This document shows positions 1 to 5,734 of a stretch of DNA of 8,056 nt, in pieces. Every line of letters begins with the position of its first letter. Position 1 is the stretch's first letter. A program made the position numbers and the translations under genes. The notes under the pieces are model-generated. The model saw nothing but the letters and a program-made list of their open reading frames with translations. It searched no databases and was not told the origin of the DNA. This DNA is from an uncultured Clostridia bacterium (GTDB lineage Bacteria; Bacillota; Clostridia; Christensenellales; Borkfalkiaceae), in assembly GCA_934230055.1 (NCBI GenBank), contig CAKQEE010000044.1, positions 1-8,056 on the forward strand, read 5' to 3'.

Positions 1-565
1 CGAATACGTGGGACCTATTATGGAGCTTTGTCAGTTTAAGCGCGGCGTTTACAAGGATATGACTTACCTTGACAAAACGCGCGTGGAGATGAAATACGAC
101 CTTCCGTTAAACGAAATCATATACGACTTTTTCGACAGTCTTAAATCCCGCACCAAGGGGTACGCTTCTTTCGACTACGAGATAAAAGGCTACGAACGGA
201 GCGAACTCGTAAAGCTCGATATGCTCTTAAACGGCGAGATATGCGACGCGCTTTCCATAATAGTGCATAAAGACAAGGCGTACGAAAGAGGACGTAAGAT
301 AGCGGAAAAGCTTAAAGAGGTTATTCCGAGACAGATGTTCGAGATACCCGTTCAGGCGGCGGTCGGCGGCAAGATAATCGCGAGAGAAACGGTTAAGGCT
401 TATAGAAAAGACGTTCTTGCCAAGTGCTACGGCGGTGACGTAACGAGAAAGAAAAAACTTCTCGAAAAGCAGAAAGAGGGCAAAAAGAAGATGCGTTCTA
501 TCGGAACGGTGGAAATACCTTCCGAAGCGTTCATCTCCATACTGAAAACGGACAACGACGATTAG
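1..565 (+). CDS. lepA: Elongation factor 4 (LepA), C-terminal part; 5' end outside the window
   Basis: LepA/EF-4 is a ribosome-associated translational GTPase. The frame is open from the first base and the first complete codon is at base 2, giving 187 codons before TAG, so the GTG at base 8 is internal and not a start. The fragment begins with the conserved E-Y-V-G-P-I-M-E-L-C-Q segment of the EF-G-domain-V-like region. It continues through R-G-x-Y-K-D-M and P-L-x-E-I-I-Y-D-F-F-D-x-L-K-S to the LepA-specific basic C-terminal domain: I-P-R-Q-M-F-E-I-P-x-Q-A-A-x-G, then C-Y-G-G-D-x-T-R-K-K-K-L-L-E-K-Q-K-x-G-K-K-K-M, ending V-E-I-P-S-E-A-F-I-S-I-L-K. That domain separates LepA from EF-G and other GTPases. 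The GTPase domains lie upstream of the window. hemW starts two bases after the stop, so the two are very probably cotranscribed, a common Bacillota order. Confidence 0.96.
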   Translation, partial: EYVGPIMELCQFKRGVYKDMTYLDKTRVEMKYDLPLNEIIYDFFDSLKSRTKGYASFDYEIKGYERSELVKLDMLLNGEICDALSIIVHKDKAYERGRKIAEKLKEVIPRQMFEIPVQAAVGGKIIARETVKAYRKDVLAKCYGGDVTRKKKLLEKQKEGKKKMRSIGTVEIPSEAFISILKTDNDD

Positions 566-567
566 TT

Positions 568-1680
568 ATGAGCGGAATTTATATTCACATACCATTTTGC
601 AAAAGCAAATGCACCTATTGCGACTTTGCTTCTTACCCGAAGGAGATCGGCAAAACGGAAAGCTATTTTGCCTGCCTGTATCGGGAAACGGAAGGTCGCG
701 GAAGACAGCTTAAAGATAAGGTTTTCGATACGGTGTATATAGGCGGCGGCACGCCCTCCGTGGTTCCCGCAAACTATATAGCGGGCGCGCTTAAACAGGT
801 GAGAAAGTTTTTCACGCTCGCAAAGGACGCGGAAATCACGATAGAGATAAACCCCGGCACCGTGGACGAAGGGAAAATAAAAACCTACAGGGCGGCGGGG
901 ATAAATCGCTTTTCGATAGGACTGCAAACGGGCTTCGACGACCAGCTTAAAAGGCTGAACCGTCCGCACACGGCAAAAGATTTTCTGCTTTGCTGCAACT
1001 TGCTTAAAGGCGAAAACGTAAGTGCGGATATACTTTTGGGGCTTGCCGGGCAAACGGCGGAACAGGTTAAAAAAAGCATAGACCTTGCGATAGCGGGCGG
1101 GGTTAGTCATATTTCCGCATACGCGCTCACGCCCGAGGTCGGCACCCCTATTTATACCGATTATCTTAATGGCGAGCTTTTATCGGACGACGAAACGGCG
1201 GATATTTACGACGCGGCGCGCGAGTATCTTGAGGAAAAGGGTTTTAATCGTCACGAAGTTTCCAACTTCGCCAAAAAGGGGTTTGAAAGCAGACACAATC
1301 TCAACTATTGGCGGCGCGGGGAATACATAGGTCTCGGCGTGGCGGCTTCCTCTTTTATCGATGGCAGAAGATTTACGAACACTTTCGTTATAGACGAGTA
1401 TATTAACGCCATAATATATAACAAAACGCCGGAAATTTCTTCCGACATTATTGAGGGGGACGACGCGGAATTCGAGTATATAATGCTCGGGCTTCGCACC
1501 GCGGAGGGGATAAGCGTTAAAAAATTTAACGAAGAGTTTAACGCGGATTTCGACAAAAAGTATGCGGAAGCCCTTAAAAAGAAGGGCGCGTACCTTTCCC
1601 GCGAGGGCGACAGGCTTAAAATAAAAGACGAATATTTATACGTTCAGAACGATATAATTTTAGAATTTATGCGTTCGTAA
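568..1680 (+). CDS. hemW: HemW, radical SAM heme chaperone (coproporphyrinogen III oxidase-like)
   Basis: 370 aa, the normal HemW length. The radical SAM cluster motif is Cys11-x3-Cys15-x2-Cys18-Asp-Phe20. Phe20 sits where true coproporphyrinogen dehydrogenase HemN has a fourth Cys, which points to HemW, a heme-binding protein implicated in heme delivery. Further support comes from G59-G-G-T-P-S64 (SAM-binding region), an I-E-I-N-P-G-T segment, R-F-S-I-G-L-Q, and the family motif H243-N-L-N-Y-W248 followed by a G-L-G-x-x-A-x-S-F segment. A winged-helix-like HemN C-terminal domain covers roughly residues 290-370. The ATG is two bases after the lepA stop and has no strong Shine-Dalgarno, so translation is probably coupled to lepA. 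The start is fixed because the protein begins directly with the family's I-Y-I-H-I-P-F-C segment. The family is certain; the in vivo role (heme chaperone rather than oxidase) is inferred from the motif. Confidence 0.95.
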   Translation: MSGIYIHIPFCKSKCTYCDFASYPKEIGKTESYFACLYRETEGRGRQLKDKVFDTVYIGGGTPSVVPANYIAGALKQVRKFFTLAKDAEITIEINPGTVDEGKIKTYRAAGINRFSIGLQTGFDDQLKRLNRPHTAKDFLLCCNLLKGENVSADILLGLAGQTAEQVKKSIDLAIAGGVSHISAYALTPEVGTPIYTDYLNGELLSDDETADIYDAAREYLEEKGFNRHEVSNFAKKGFESRHNLNYWRRGEYIGLGVAASSFIDGRRFTNTFVIDEYINAIIYNKTPEISSDIIEGDDAEFEYIMLGLRTAEGISVKKFNEEFNADFDKKYAEALKKKGAYLSREGDRLKIKDEYLYVQNDIILEFMRS

Positions 1681-1747
1681 ATCTTTGCTTTCGGTTTGCC
1701 GTTTTCGGGTTTTCGATTTTTAGATACCGATAAAAAAATTACTTACT

Positions 1748-1790
1748 AAAAAGGGCTTTTCCCGCACCGTGTGCGAGGGGAGCTTTTTTT
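1748..1790 (+). terminator. Intrinsic terminator of the lepA-hemW operon
   Basis: The 20-nt arms at 1748-1767 and 1771-1790 pair around a 3-nt loop (CGT) with one mismatch (C1762 against A1776) and several G-U pairs. The 3' arm ends in seven T and the 5' arm begins with five A, so it could work in both directions. It lies 67 nt after the hemW stop and separates that operon from the sporulation genes. Confidence 0.85.
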
Positions 1791-1879
1791 GTCGTGACGA
1801 ACTTCTTTGCCGCGGGGGCGTTGCGTGAAAAGTTTTTGCCGTGCGGATAATTTTTTGCCGCGTGAAAGATTTTTTGAGT

Positions 1880-1921
1880 GGGTAGCCTTGGGGGTAGCCG
1901 CGGGCGGGGGTAGCCTTGGGG
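1880..1921 (+). repeat. G-rich GGGTAGCC array with G-quadruplex pattern
   Basis: GGGTAGCCTT occurs at 1880-1889 and 1908-1917, with a variant GGGTAGCC at 1892-1899. The G-runs (1880-1882, 1890-1894, 1902-1904, 1906-1910, 1918-1921) are separated by 7, 7, 1 and 7 bases, which fits the G3+N1-7 quadruplex rule on the coding strand. A further exact GGGTAGCCTT lies at 2941-2950, upstream of sigE. The function is unknown. Confidence 0.75.
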
Positions 1922-2007
1922 AAAACTTTTTCAGCCCCGAAATATTTTTCGCCCCGATAAGACGAAATATTACAATCTTCGCCGCGAAAAAAGGCGCGTC
2001 GCCGTTG

Positions 2008-2013
2008 TATAAT
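2008..2013 (+). promoter_or_regulatory. Probable -10 box of the spoIIGA promoter
   Basis: A perfect TATAAT preceded by TTG stands 22 bases before the spoIIGA ATG. No good TTGACA-like -35 is found 16-18 bases upstream, which fits an activator-dependent promoter; in Bacillus subtilis the spoIIG operon is activated by Spo0A. The predicted start near 2020 gives a very short leader, with GGGAG at 2021-2025. The assignment rests on the box and its position only. Confidence 0.5.
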
Positions 2014-2035
2014 CTTTTTCGGGAGAAAAGGTTTT

Positions 2036-2875
2036 ATGACAGTATACGTCGAATACGTTCTTATCGACAATCTCGTTATAGATTTTCTTTTGCTTAAAGC
2101 CGCGCTTTATACGGCGGGAATTTCCGTAAGTAAAAAGCGGCTTTTTCTTGCCGCGGCGGCGGGGGCGGCGGTCGCGCTTATTTACCCCGCGTTGGGTCTT
2201 GCAAACGCCTTGCTTATCCCGCTGAAAATTTCCGCGGGGCTTTTAATCGTTCTGCTTTCCGCAAGATTTCGCCGTCCGAAAGAATATTTTATCGTTGCCG
2301 CATTATTTTTATTTTATACCGCTCTTCTCGGCGGGGCGATAAGCGCGATATACGCGTTATTTACGATAGACGGTAAAAAAGAACTTTCCGCCGCGTTTAT
2401 AATTTTGCCCGCGTACGTAATTATGAAAGCCGCCTTAAAAGCGGTGCGATACGTTTATAAAAGGAAAGAGGTTGCGGCTTTTACTTTTTTTGCTGAAATA
2501 ACCGTTTGCGGCGTGACCGTAACCGCAAACGCGTTTCTCGATACGGGAAATAATCTTTACGACGGAGATAAAGCCGTCGTGCTTATTTCTTCTTCGCTTG
2601 CGAAAAAGTTTTTCGACGGCGGCAAGCTTTTCACCATAAAAAAACTGCCGATAGAAACGGTGAACGGAAAAACTTTTTTACCCGCTTTTTGTGCGGATAA
2701 ACTTATCTTAAAGACAACCGAAAAAGCGGAAACGGCAGAAACCTTTAAATACGAAAACGTAACGCTATGCGCCGCGAAGACGGGTTTTTCCGCGGGGTGC
2801 GAGGTTATAATACCGCCCTCGCTAAAAGGAATCGTAAGACAAAAGCAGACAAAATGCGCGCAAAGCGGACTTTAA
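2036..2875 (+). CDS. spoIIGA: SpoIIGA, membrane aspartic protease that processes pro-SigE
   Basis: 279 aa, slightly shorter than B. subtilis SpoIIGA (about 309). The N-terminal half has five predicted membrane segments (about residues 4-24, 36-55, 57-76, 84-108, 117-136), starting with the typical V-E-Y-V-L-I-D-N-L-V-I-D-F segment. The soluble C-terminal half, from about 150, carries the aspartic-protease signature F-L-D169-T-G-N-N-L-Y-D, with Asp169 the expected catalytic residue; the active form is thought to be a dimer giving two aspartates. It ends with an I-I-P-P-S-L segment plus a short polar tail. SpoIIGA cleaves the pro-sequence of SigE at the sporulation septum, and sigE lies directly downstream. 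The ATG at 2036 is preceded by GGGAGAAAAGG. ftsZ, the usual upstream neighbour, is absent; lepA-hemW is there instead. Confidence 0.93.
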   Translation: MTVYVEYVLIDNLVIDFLLLKAALYTAGISVSKKRLFLAAAAGAAVALIYPALGLANALLIPLKISAGLLIVLLSARFRRPKEYFIVAALFLFYTALLGGAISAIYALFTIDGKKELSAAFIILPAYVIMKAALKAVRYVYKRKEVAAFTFFAEITVCGVTVTANAFLDTGNNLYDGDKAVVLISSSLAKKFFDGGKLFTIKKLPIETVNGKTFLPAFCADKLILKTTEKAETAETFKYENVTLCAAKTGFSAGCEVIIPPSLKGIVRQKQTKCAQSGL

Positions 2876-2891
2876 ACGTACAAAGCTTTCG

Positions 2892-2900
2892 TGGTACAAT
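2892..2900 (+). promoter_or_regulatory. Possible extended -10 promoter for sigE
   Basis: TG-G-TACAAT forms an extended -10 element 16 bases after the spoIIGA stop. The -35 match is poor (TTAAAC at 2872-2877, 17-bp spacer). It would give sigE its own transcript with a leader of about 95 nt, in addition to read-through from spoIIGA. A near-palindrome begins at the last base of the element. Confidence 0.4.
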
Positions 2901-2915
2901 TTTCGCACGCGAAAA
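2900..2915. repeat. Near-perfect palindrome TTTTCGC-AC-GCGAAAA
   Basis: Seven-base arms at 2900-2906 and 2909-2915 flank AC. The site covers the predicted transcription start of the candidate sigE promoter, so it could be an operator or a hairpin at the RNA 5' end. It overlaps a competing stem, CGCAC (2904-2908) with GTGCG (2917-2921). Confidence 0.5.
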
Positions 2916-2946
2916 AGTGCGCGGGGCAATGATAATTAGCGGGTAG

Positions 2947-2986
2947 CCTTAATATATATATAAGGACGGGCTGTTTTCCCCGCCCG
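2947..2986 (+). promoter_or_regulatory. Structured leader of sigE next to the RBS
   Basis: Two inverted repeats follow one another. CCTTA (2947-2951) pairs with TAAGG (2961-2965) around an AT-alternating core, and CGGGC (2967-2971) pairs with GCCCG (2982-2986) around a 10-nt loop. The second ends four bases before the AAGGAG Shine-Dalgarno at 2991-2996. No U-tract follows, so it is not a terminator; an effect on sigE translation is possible but unproven. Confidence 0.4.
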
Positions 2987-2990
2987 AAAA

Positions 2991-2996
2991 AAGGAG
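2991..2996 (+). promoter_or_regulatory. Strong ribosome binding site of sigE
   Basis: AAGGAG lies 6 bases before the ATG at 3003 and 12 before the next in-frame ATG at 3009, so the first ATG is the better start. This gives a protein of 239 aa, the same length as B. subtilis pro-SigE. Confidence 0.8.
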
Positions 2997-3002
2997 CGTG
3001 TA

Positions 3003-3722
3003 ATGCCTATGAAAGCCATAAGAGCGATAGAAAAAATCAAGAAATTTCTGGGAATGTTTTCTTTGAGCGAAAACCTTTTGAGATACGTAAACGGCGGAGA
3101 GGTTTTGCCCTCTCCCTATTCTGCGGAAGAGGAATCCGAAATGGTGGAAAAACTTTCGCACGGGGAAGAGGGTATACGCGATCTTCTGGTGGAACACAAT
3201 CTGCGGCTTGTGGTGTATATCGCAAGGCGGTTTCAGAATACGGGAATAGACCTCGACGACCTTATTTCGGTGGGAACGATAGGGCTTATAAAGGCTGTCG
3301 GCTCGTTTTCTTCCGACAAAAACGTTAAGCTCGCAACATATGCTTCGCGCTGTATAGAAAACGAAATTTTAATGTATTTAAGAAAAACTTCGAGGATAAA
3401 AAACGAAGTCTCGTTCGAGGAACCGCTGAACACCGACAGAGAGGGCAACGAACTGCTCCTTTCCGACGTTATGGGAACGGACGGCGACTGCGTTTATAAA
3501 AAGATAGAAAGCGGCGTGGAAAACGAGCTTCTGAAAGAAGCGCTTAAAAAGCTGGGCGGCAGAGAGAGGGAAATTATGGAGTTAAGATACGGGCTTAACG
3601 GCGACGAAGAAAAAACCCAGCGCGAAGTGGCGGATATGCTCGGCATTTCTCAAAGTTACATATCGCGTCTGGAAAAAAAGATTATAGGGAGACTTAAAAA
3701 AGAATTCGCCAAGATGGTATGA
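3003..3722 (+). CDS. sigE: RNA polymerase sporulation sigma factor SigE (pro-SigE)
   Basis: 239 aa and closely similar to B. subtilis SigE along the whole length. SigE directs the early mother-cell programme after asymmetric division. Residues 1 to about 28 form the amphipathic, basic pro-sequence removed by SpoIIGA; the segment R27-Y28-V-N-G-G-E-V-L-P36 aligns with the known cleavage region. Region 2 (about 55-130) contains N-L-R-L-V-V-Y-I-A-R-R-F, D-L-I-S-V-G-T-I-G-L-I-K-A-V and the near-invariant A-T-Y-A-S-R-C-I-E-N-E-I-L-M-Y-L-R. Then comes S-F-E-E-P-L-N-T-D-x-x-G-N-E-L-L-L-S-D-V. Region 4 (about 176-235) has R-E-x-x-I-M-E-L-R-Y-G-L and the helix-turn-helix T205-Q-R-E-V-A-D-M-L-G-I-S-Q-S-Y-I-S-R-L-E-K. 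The conserved K-E-F-x-K-M-V end is present. The forespore gene sigG, often next downstream, is missing here and glnS follows. Confidence 0.97.
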   Translation: MPMKAIRAIEKIKKFLGMFSLSENLLRYVNGGEVLPSPYSAEEESEMVEKLSHGEEGIRDLLVEHNLRLVVYIARRFQNTGIDLDDLISVGTIGLIKAVGSFSSDKNVKLATYASRCIENEILMYLRKTSRIKNEVSFEEPLNTDREGNELLLSDVMGTDGDCVYKKIESGVENELLKEALKKLGGREREIMELRYGLNGDEEKTQREVADMLGISQSYISRLEKKIIGRLKKEFAKMV

Positions 3723-3723
3723 A

Positions 3724-3794
3724 AGGGCGGCATTATAAAAGTAAACCGCGATAAAAGAGTATATCTTTGTTTAAACGCGCGGATAAAATGCCCT
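3724..3794 (+). repeat. Nested imperfect inverted repeat downstream of sigE
   Basis: Three stems nest around a common centre. GGCATT (3729-3734) pairs with AATGCC (3787-3792), or alternatively AGGG plus CATT pairs with AATGCCCT, with CGG bulged. CCGCG (3746-3750) pairs with CGCGG (3778-3782). AAAGA (3754-3758) pairs with TCTTT (3764-3768). It begins one base after the sigE stop. No run of T follows directly, so it is not a standard intrinsic terminator; it may protect or end the sigE mRNA. Confidence 0.5.
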
Positions 3795-3821
3795 AATTCG
3801 CTTCCGTATTTTAAAAAATTG

Positions 3822-3830
3822 TGATATACT
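3822..3830 (+). promoter_or_regulatory. Extended -10 promoter of glnS
   Basis: TG-A-TATACT is an extended -10 element with a predicted start near 3837 and a leader of about 46 nt. The -35 region 17 bases upstream (TTCCGT) is poor, which an extended -10 can tolerate. The leader is too short for a T-box. A weak hairpin AAATCG-TGA-CGATTT (3847-3861) followed by TTTATTTT lies within it. Confidence 0.55.
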
Positions 3831-3882
3831 AAACAAGACGAAACGGAAATCGTGACGATTTTTTATTTTACGGGTACCGATA

Positions 3883-5520
3883 ATGGCAGAAGCGACTAAT
3901 TTTATAGAACAGATTATAAACGAAGAACTCGAAAGCGGCAAGGTAAGCGGCGTTTACACCCGTTTTCCGCCCGAACCCAACGGATATTTGCATATAGGTC
4001 ATGCAAAATCTTTGTGTCTTAACTTCGGCATTAAAGAAAAATATAGCGGCAAATGCAACCTGTTTTTCGACGACACGAACCCTTCCAAAGAAAAAACGGA
4101 ATTCGTAGACGCGATAAAAGAGGATATAAAGTGGCTCGGCTTCAAGTGGGATAAAGAAACCTACGCTTCCGATTATTTCGAGAACATATATAATTTCGCG
4201 GTGGAACTTATCAAAAAGGGTAAAGCATTCGTGTGCGATATGAGTCCCGAAGAGATTTCCGCTTGCCGCGGCACGCTGACGGAGGCAGGCAAGGAAAGCC
4301 CTTACCGCAACAGAAGCGTAGAAGAAAATCTGGAACTTTTTGCCGCGATGAGAGAGGGAAAGTTTGCCGACGGAGAAAAGTGTCTCCGCGCGAAAATCGA
4401 TATGAGTTCGCCCAACATCAATATGCGCGATCCCGTAATATACAGAATACTTCGTCGCACGCATCACAGAACGGGCGATAAATGGTGTATCTATCCTATG
4501 TACGACTTCGCGCATCCCATATGCGATTATTTGCAGGGCGTAACGCACTCTCTCTGTACGCTGGAATTCGAGGATCACCGCCCGCTTTACGACTGGGTGG
4601 GTATAGAACTCGGTTTTAACCCCAAACCCCGCCAGATAGAGTTTGCAAGGCTTAACGTAACCAACCTCGTAATGAGCAAGCGTTATCTTAAAAAGCTTGT
4701 CGAAGAAAATTTCGTGGACGGCTGGGACGATCCCCGTATGCCGACCTTGGCGGGAATACGCCGTCGCGGCGTGCCTGCGGAAGCTTTGAAAAATTTCTGC
4801 GGAAGAATAGGCGTGTGCAAAGCCAATTCGGAAGTGCAGATAAGCTATCTCGAAGCGTGTATAAGGGAATACCTTAATTTAAGGGCGGAACGCGCCATGG
4901 CTGTTTTAAGCCCCGTAAAAGTAACCATAAGTAACTATCCGGAAGGCAAAACCGAAGAGGTAGACTTCGAAATAAACCCGAATGAAGAGATAAAACGGAC
5001 GAGAAAAATAGCTTTCTCCCGCGAGCTTTATATAGACGCGGAAGACTTTTCTCTCAACCCCCCGCCCAAATATTTCAGGCTTAAAAAGGACGGCTACGTA
5101 AGGCTTAAATCGGCGTATATCATAAAGTGCGAAGAGGTTATTACGGACGAGAACGGTGCGGTGAAAGAGCTTATCTGTTCTTACGTTCCCGAATCTCACA
5201 GCGGAAACGATACTTCGGGAATAAAGTGCAAGGGCGTTATTCAATGGGTGAACGCGGCAACCGCGAAAGACGTTGAAATAAGAAAGTACGGACACCTTCT
5301 TAAAGACGAAGAATATTCGGGGCAGGACTTCTCGGAGAGAATGAATACCGAAAGCGTTAAAACGTTTAACGGCAAGGTAGAGCCTTACGTTTTTGAAAAC
5401 CCGAACGAAGAGGAAGCTTATCAGTTTATCCGCACGGGATATTTCAAACGGCTTAAACTTAAAGAAGGAAAGGAAATTCTTTCCGAAATAGTTTCCCTTA
5501 AAGATAACTTCAACAAATAG
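3883..5520 (+). CDS. glnS: Glutaminyl-tRNA synthetase (GlnRS), E. coli type
   Basis: 545 aa, close to E. coli GlnRS (554). It is a class I synthetase that joins glutamine to tRNA(Gln) in the cytoplasm. The start matches the family (T-N-F-I-x-Q-I-I-x-E-x-L-x-S-G-K), followed by R-F-P-P-E-P-N-G-Y-L-H37-I-G-H40 with the HIGH motif. Next come C-N-L-F-F-D-D-T-N-P, the R-G-T-L-T-E-A-G-K-x-S-P-Y-R segment, W-C-I-Y-P-M-Y-D-F-A-H and H-S-L-C-T-L-E-F. The KMSKS-equivalent is V-M264-S-K-R267, then G-W-D-D-P-R-M-P-T and a C-terminal two-barrel anticodon-binding region (about 330-545). R-F-P-P-E-P-N-G with W-C-I-Y-P-M-Y-D-F marks GlnRS rather than GluRS. No clear Shine-Dalgarno precedes the ATG. Many Bacillota lack glnS and make Gln-tRNA by GatCAB, so the gene may have been acquired laterally in the lineage. 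It ends with three in-frame stops (TAG TGA TAA). Confidence 0.97.
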   Translation: MAEATNFIEQIINEELESGKVSGVYTRFPPEPNGYLHIGHAKSLCLNFGIKEKYSGKCNLFFDDTNPSKEKTEFVDAIKEDIKWLGFKWDKETYASDYFENIYNFAVELIKKGKAFVCDMSPEEISACRGTLTEAGKESPYRNRSVEENLELFAAMREGKFADGEKCLRAKIDMSSPNINMRDPVIYRILRRTHHRTGDKWCIYPMYDFAHPICDYLQGVTHSLCTLEFEDHRPLYDWVGIELGFNPKPRQIEFARLNVTNLVMSKRYLKKLVEENFVDGWDDPRMPTLAGIRRRGVPAEALKNFCGRIGVCKANSEVQISYLEACIREYLNLRAERAMAVLSPVKVTISNYPEGKTEEVDFEINPNEEIKRTRKIAFSRELYIDAEDFSLNPPPKYFRLKKDGYVRLKSAYIIKCEEVITDENGAVKELICSYVPESHSGNDTSGIKCKGVIQWVNAATAKDVEIRKYGHLLKDEEYSGQDFSERMNTESVKTFNGKVEPYVFENPNEEEAYQFIRTGYFKRLKLKEGKEILSEIVSLKDNFNK

Positions 5521-5550
5521 TGATAAATAGTAAGCTGCGGCTTAAAAAGC

Positions 5551-5598
5551 GGGCGGCGGCGAAGAAAAAAATTTTCTTCGCCGCCGCTTTCGTTTTTT
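5551..5598 (+). terminator. Strong intrinsic terminator after glnS
   Basis: A perfect 16-bp stem (5553-5568 with 5572-5587) is closed by a 3-nt AAA loop, extended by two G-U pairs, and followed by TTTCGTTTTTT (5588-5598). A run of five A at 5544-5548 upstream allows some activity on the other strand. It isolates glnS from the sugar operon. Confidence 0.92.
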
Positions 5599-5632
5599 AA
5601 AAAATTTCCCTGAAACTTTAAGAGTGCGGATT

Positions 5633-5734
5633 ATGCAACTTAAAAGAAAGACTTTTGCCGCTTTTATATCGCGCCGAAAAAAGGTTGCCGCAAGTTGCCT
5701 ATTATTTTTCCGTTACCGCTTGCAATCGCGATAA
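5633..5734 (+). CDS. Possible 33-aa basic small ORF (doubtful)
   Basis: An ATG at 5633 opens a 33-codon frame ending at TAA 5732-5734. The peptide is rich in Arg and Lys (about ten) with a short hydrophobic patch A-A-S-C-L-L-F-F. AGAG at 5621-5624 lies 8 bases upstream as a weak RBS. No promoter is evident between the glnS terminator and this frame, and its end lies inside the promoter of the next gene. I do not recognise it. It may be chance, since the same stretch carries an inverted repeat GCAACTT (5635-5641) / AAGTTGC (5692-5698). Confidence 0.12.
   Translation: MQLKRKTFAAFISRRKKVAASCLLFFRYRLQSR

Larger units (their letters stand above)
1791..2035. other. Non-coding spacer between the hemW terminator and spoIIGA
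   Basis: No gene is supported here. Just after the terminator are two related units: GCGTGAAAAGTTTTTGCCG (starts 1822) and GCGTGAAAGATTTTTTG (starts 1859). A G-rich array follows at 1880-1921. Then come two direct copies of CGAAATATT (1938-1946, 1963-1971), two of GCCCCGA (1934-1940, 1951-1957), and a small inverted repeat GGCG-CGT-CGCC (1993-2003) just upstream of the -10 box. Frames that run through this stretch show no family resemblance and overlap spoIIGA. Confidence 0.6.

Noticed and set aside
8..565. GTG at base 8 as a gene start
   Set aside because: The frame is open further upstream and encodes the conserved LepA E-Y-V-G-P segment across this position, so the gene is only cut by the window edge.
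562..1110. Long minus-strand frame opposite hemW
   Set aside because: It lies wholly opposite a gene with strong family motifs, has no family resemblance and no RBS or promoter; the bias of the real gene's codons explains it.
568..1680. Coproporphyrinogen dehydrogenase HemN
   Set aside because: The fourth Cys of the HemN motif is replaced by Phe20 and the length is that of HemW, shorter than HemN.
1720..2097. Frames on both strands through the spoIIGA upstream spacer
   Set aside because: They read through the terminator, the G-rich repeat or the spoIIGA start, are low complexity, and resemble nothing known.
2967..2990. Terminator between spoIIGA and sigE
   Set aside because: The CGGGC/GCCCG hairpin is followed by A, not T, so it lacks the U-tract of an intrinsic terminator.
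3847..3869. Attenuator-like hairpin in the glnS leader
   Set aside because: The 6-bp stem has only two GC pairs and is too weak to call a terminator; noted within the promoter entry.
3831..3882. T-box riboswitch before glnS
   Set aside because: The leader after the candidate promoter is only about 46 nt, with no T-box sequence or specifier domain.
3868..4578. 236-codon minus-strand frame opposite glnS
   Set aside because: Despite its length, the + strand is unmistakable GlnRS; the minus translation shows no domain and is a shadow.
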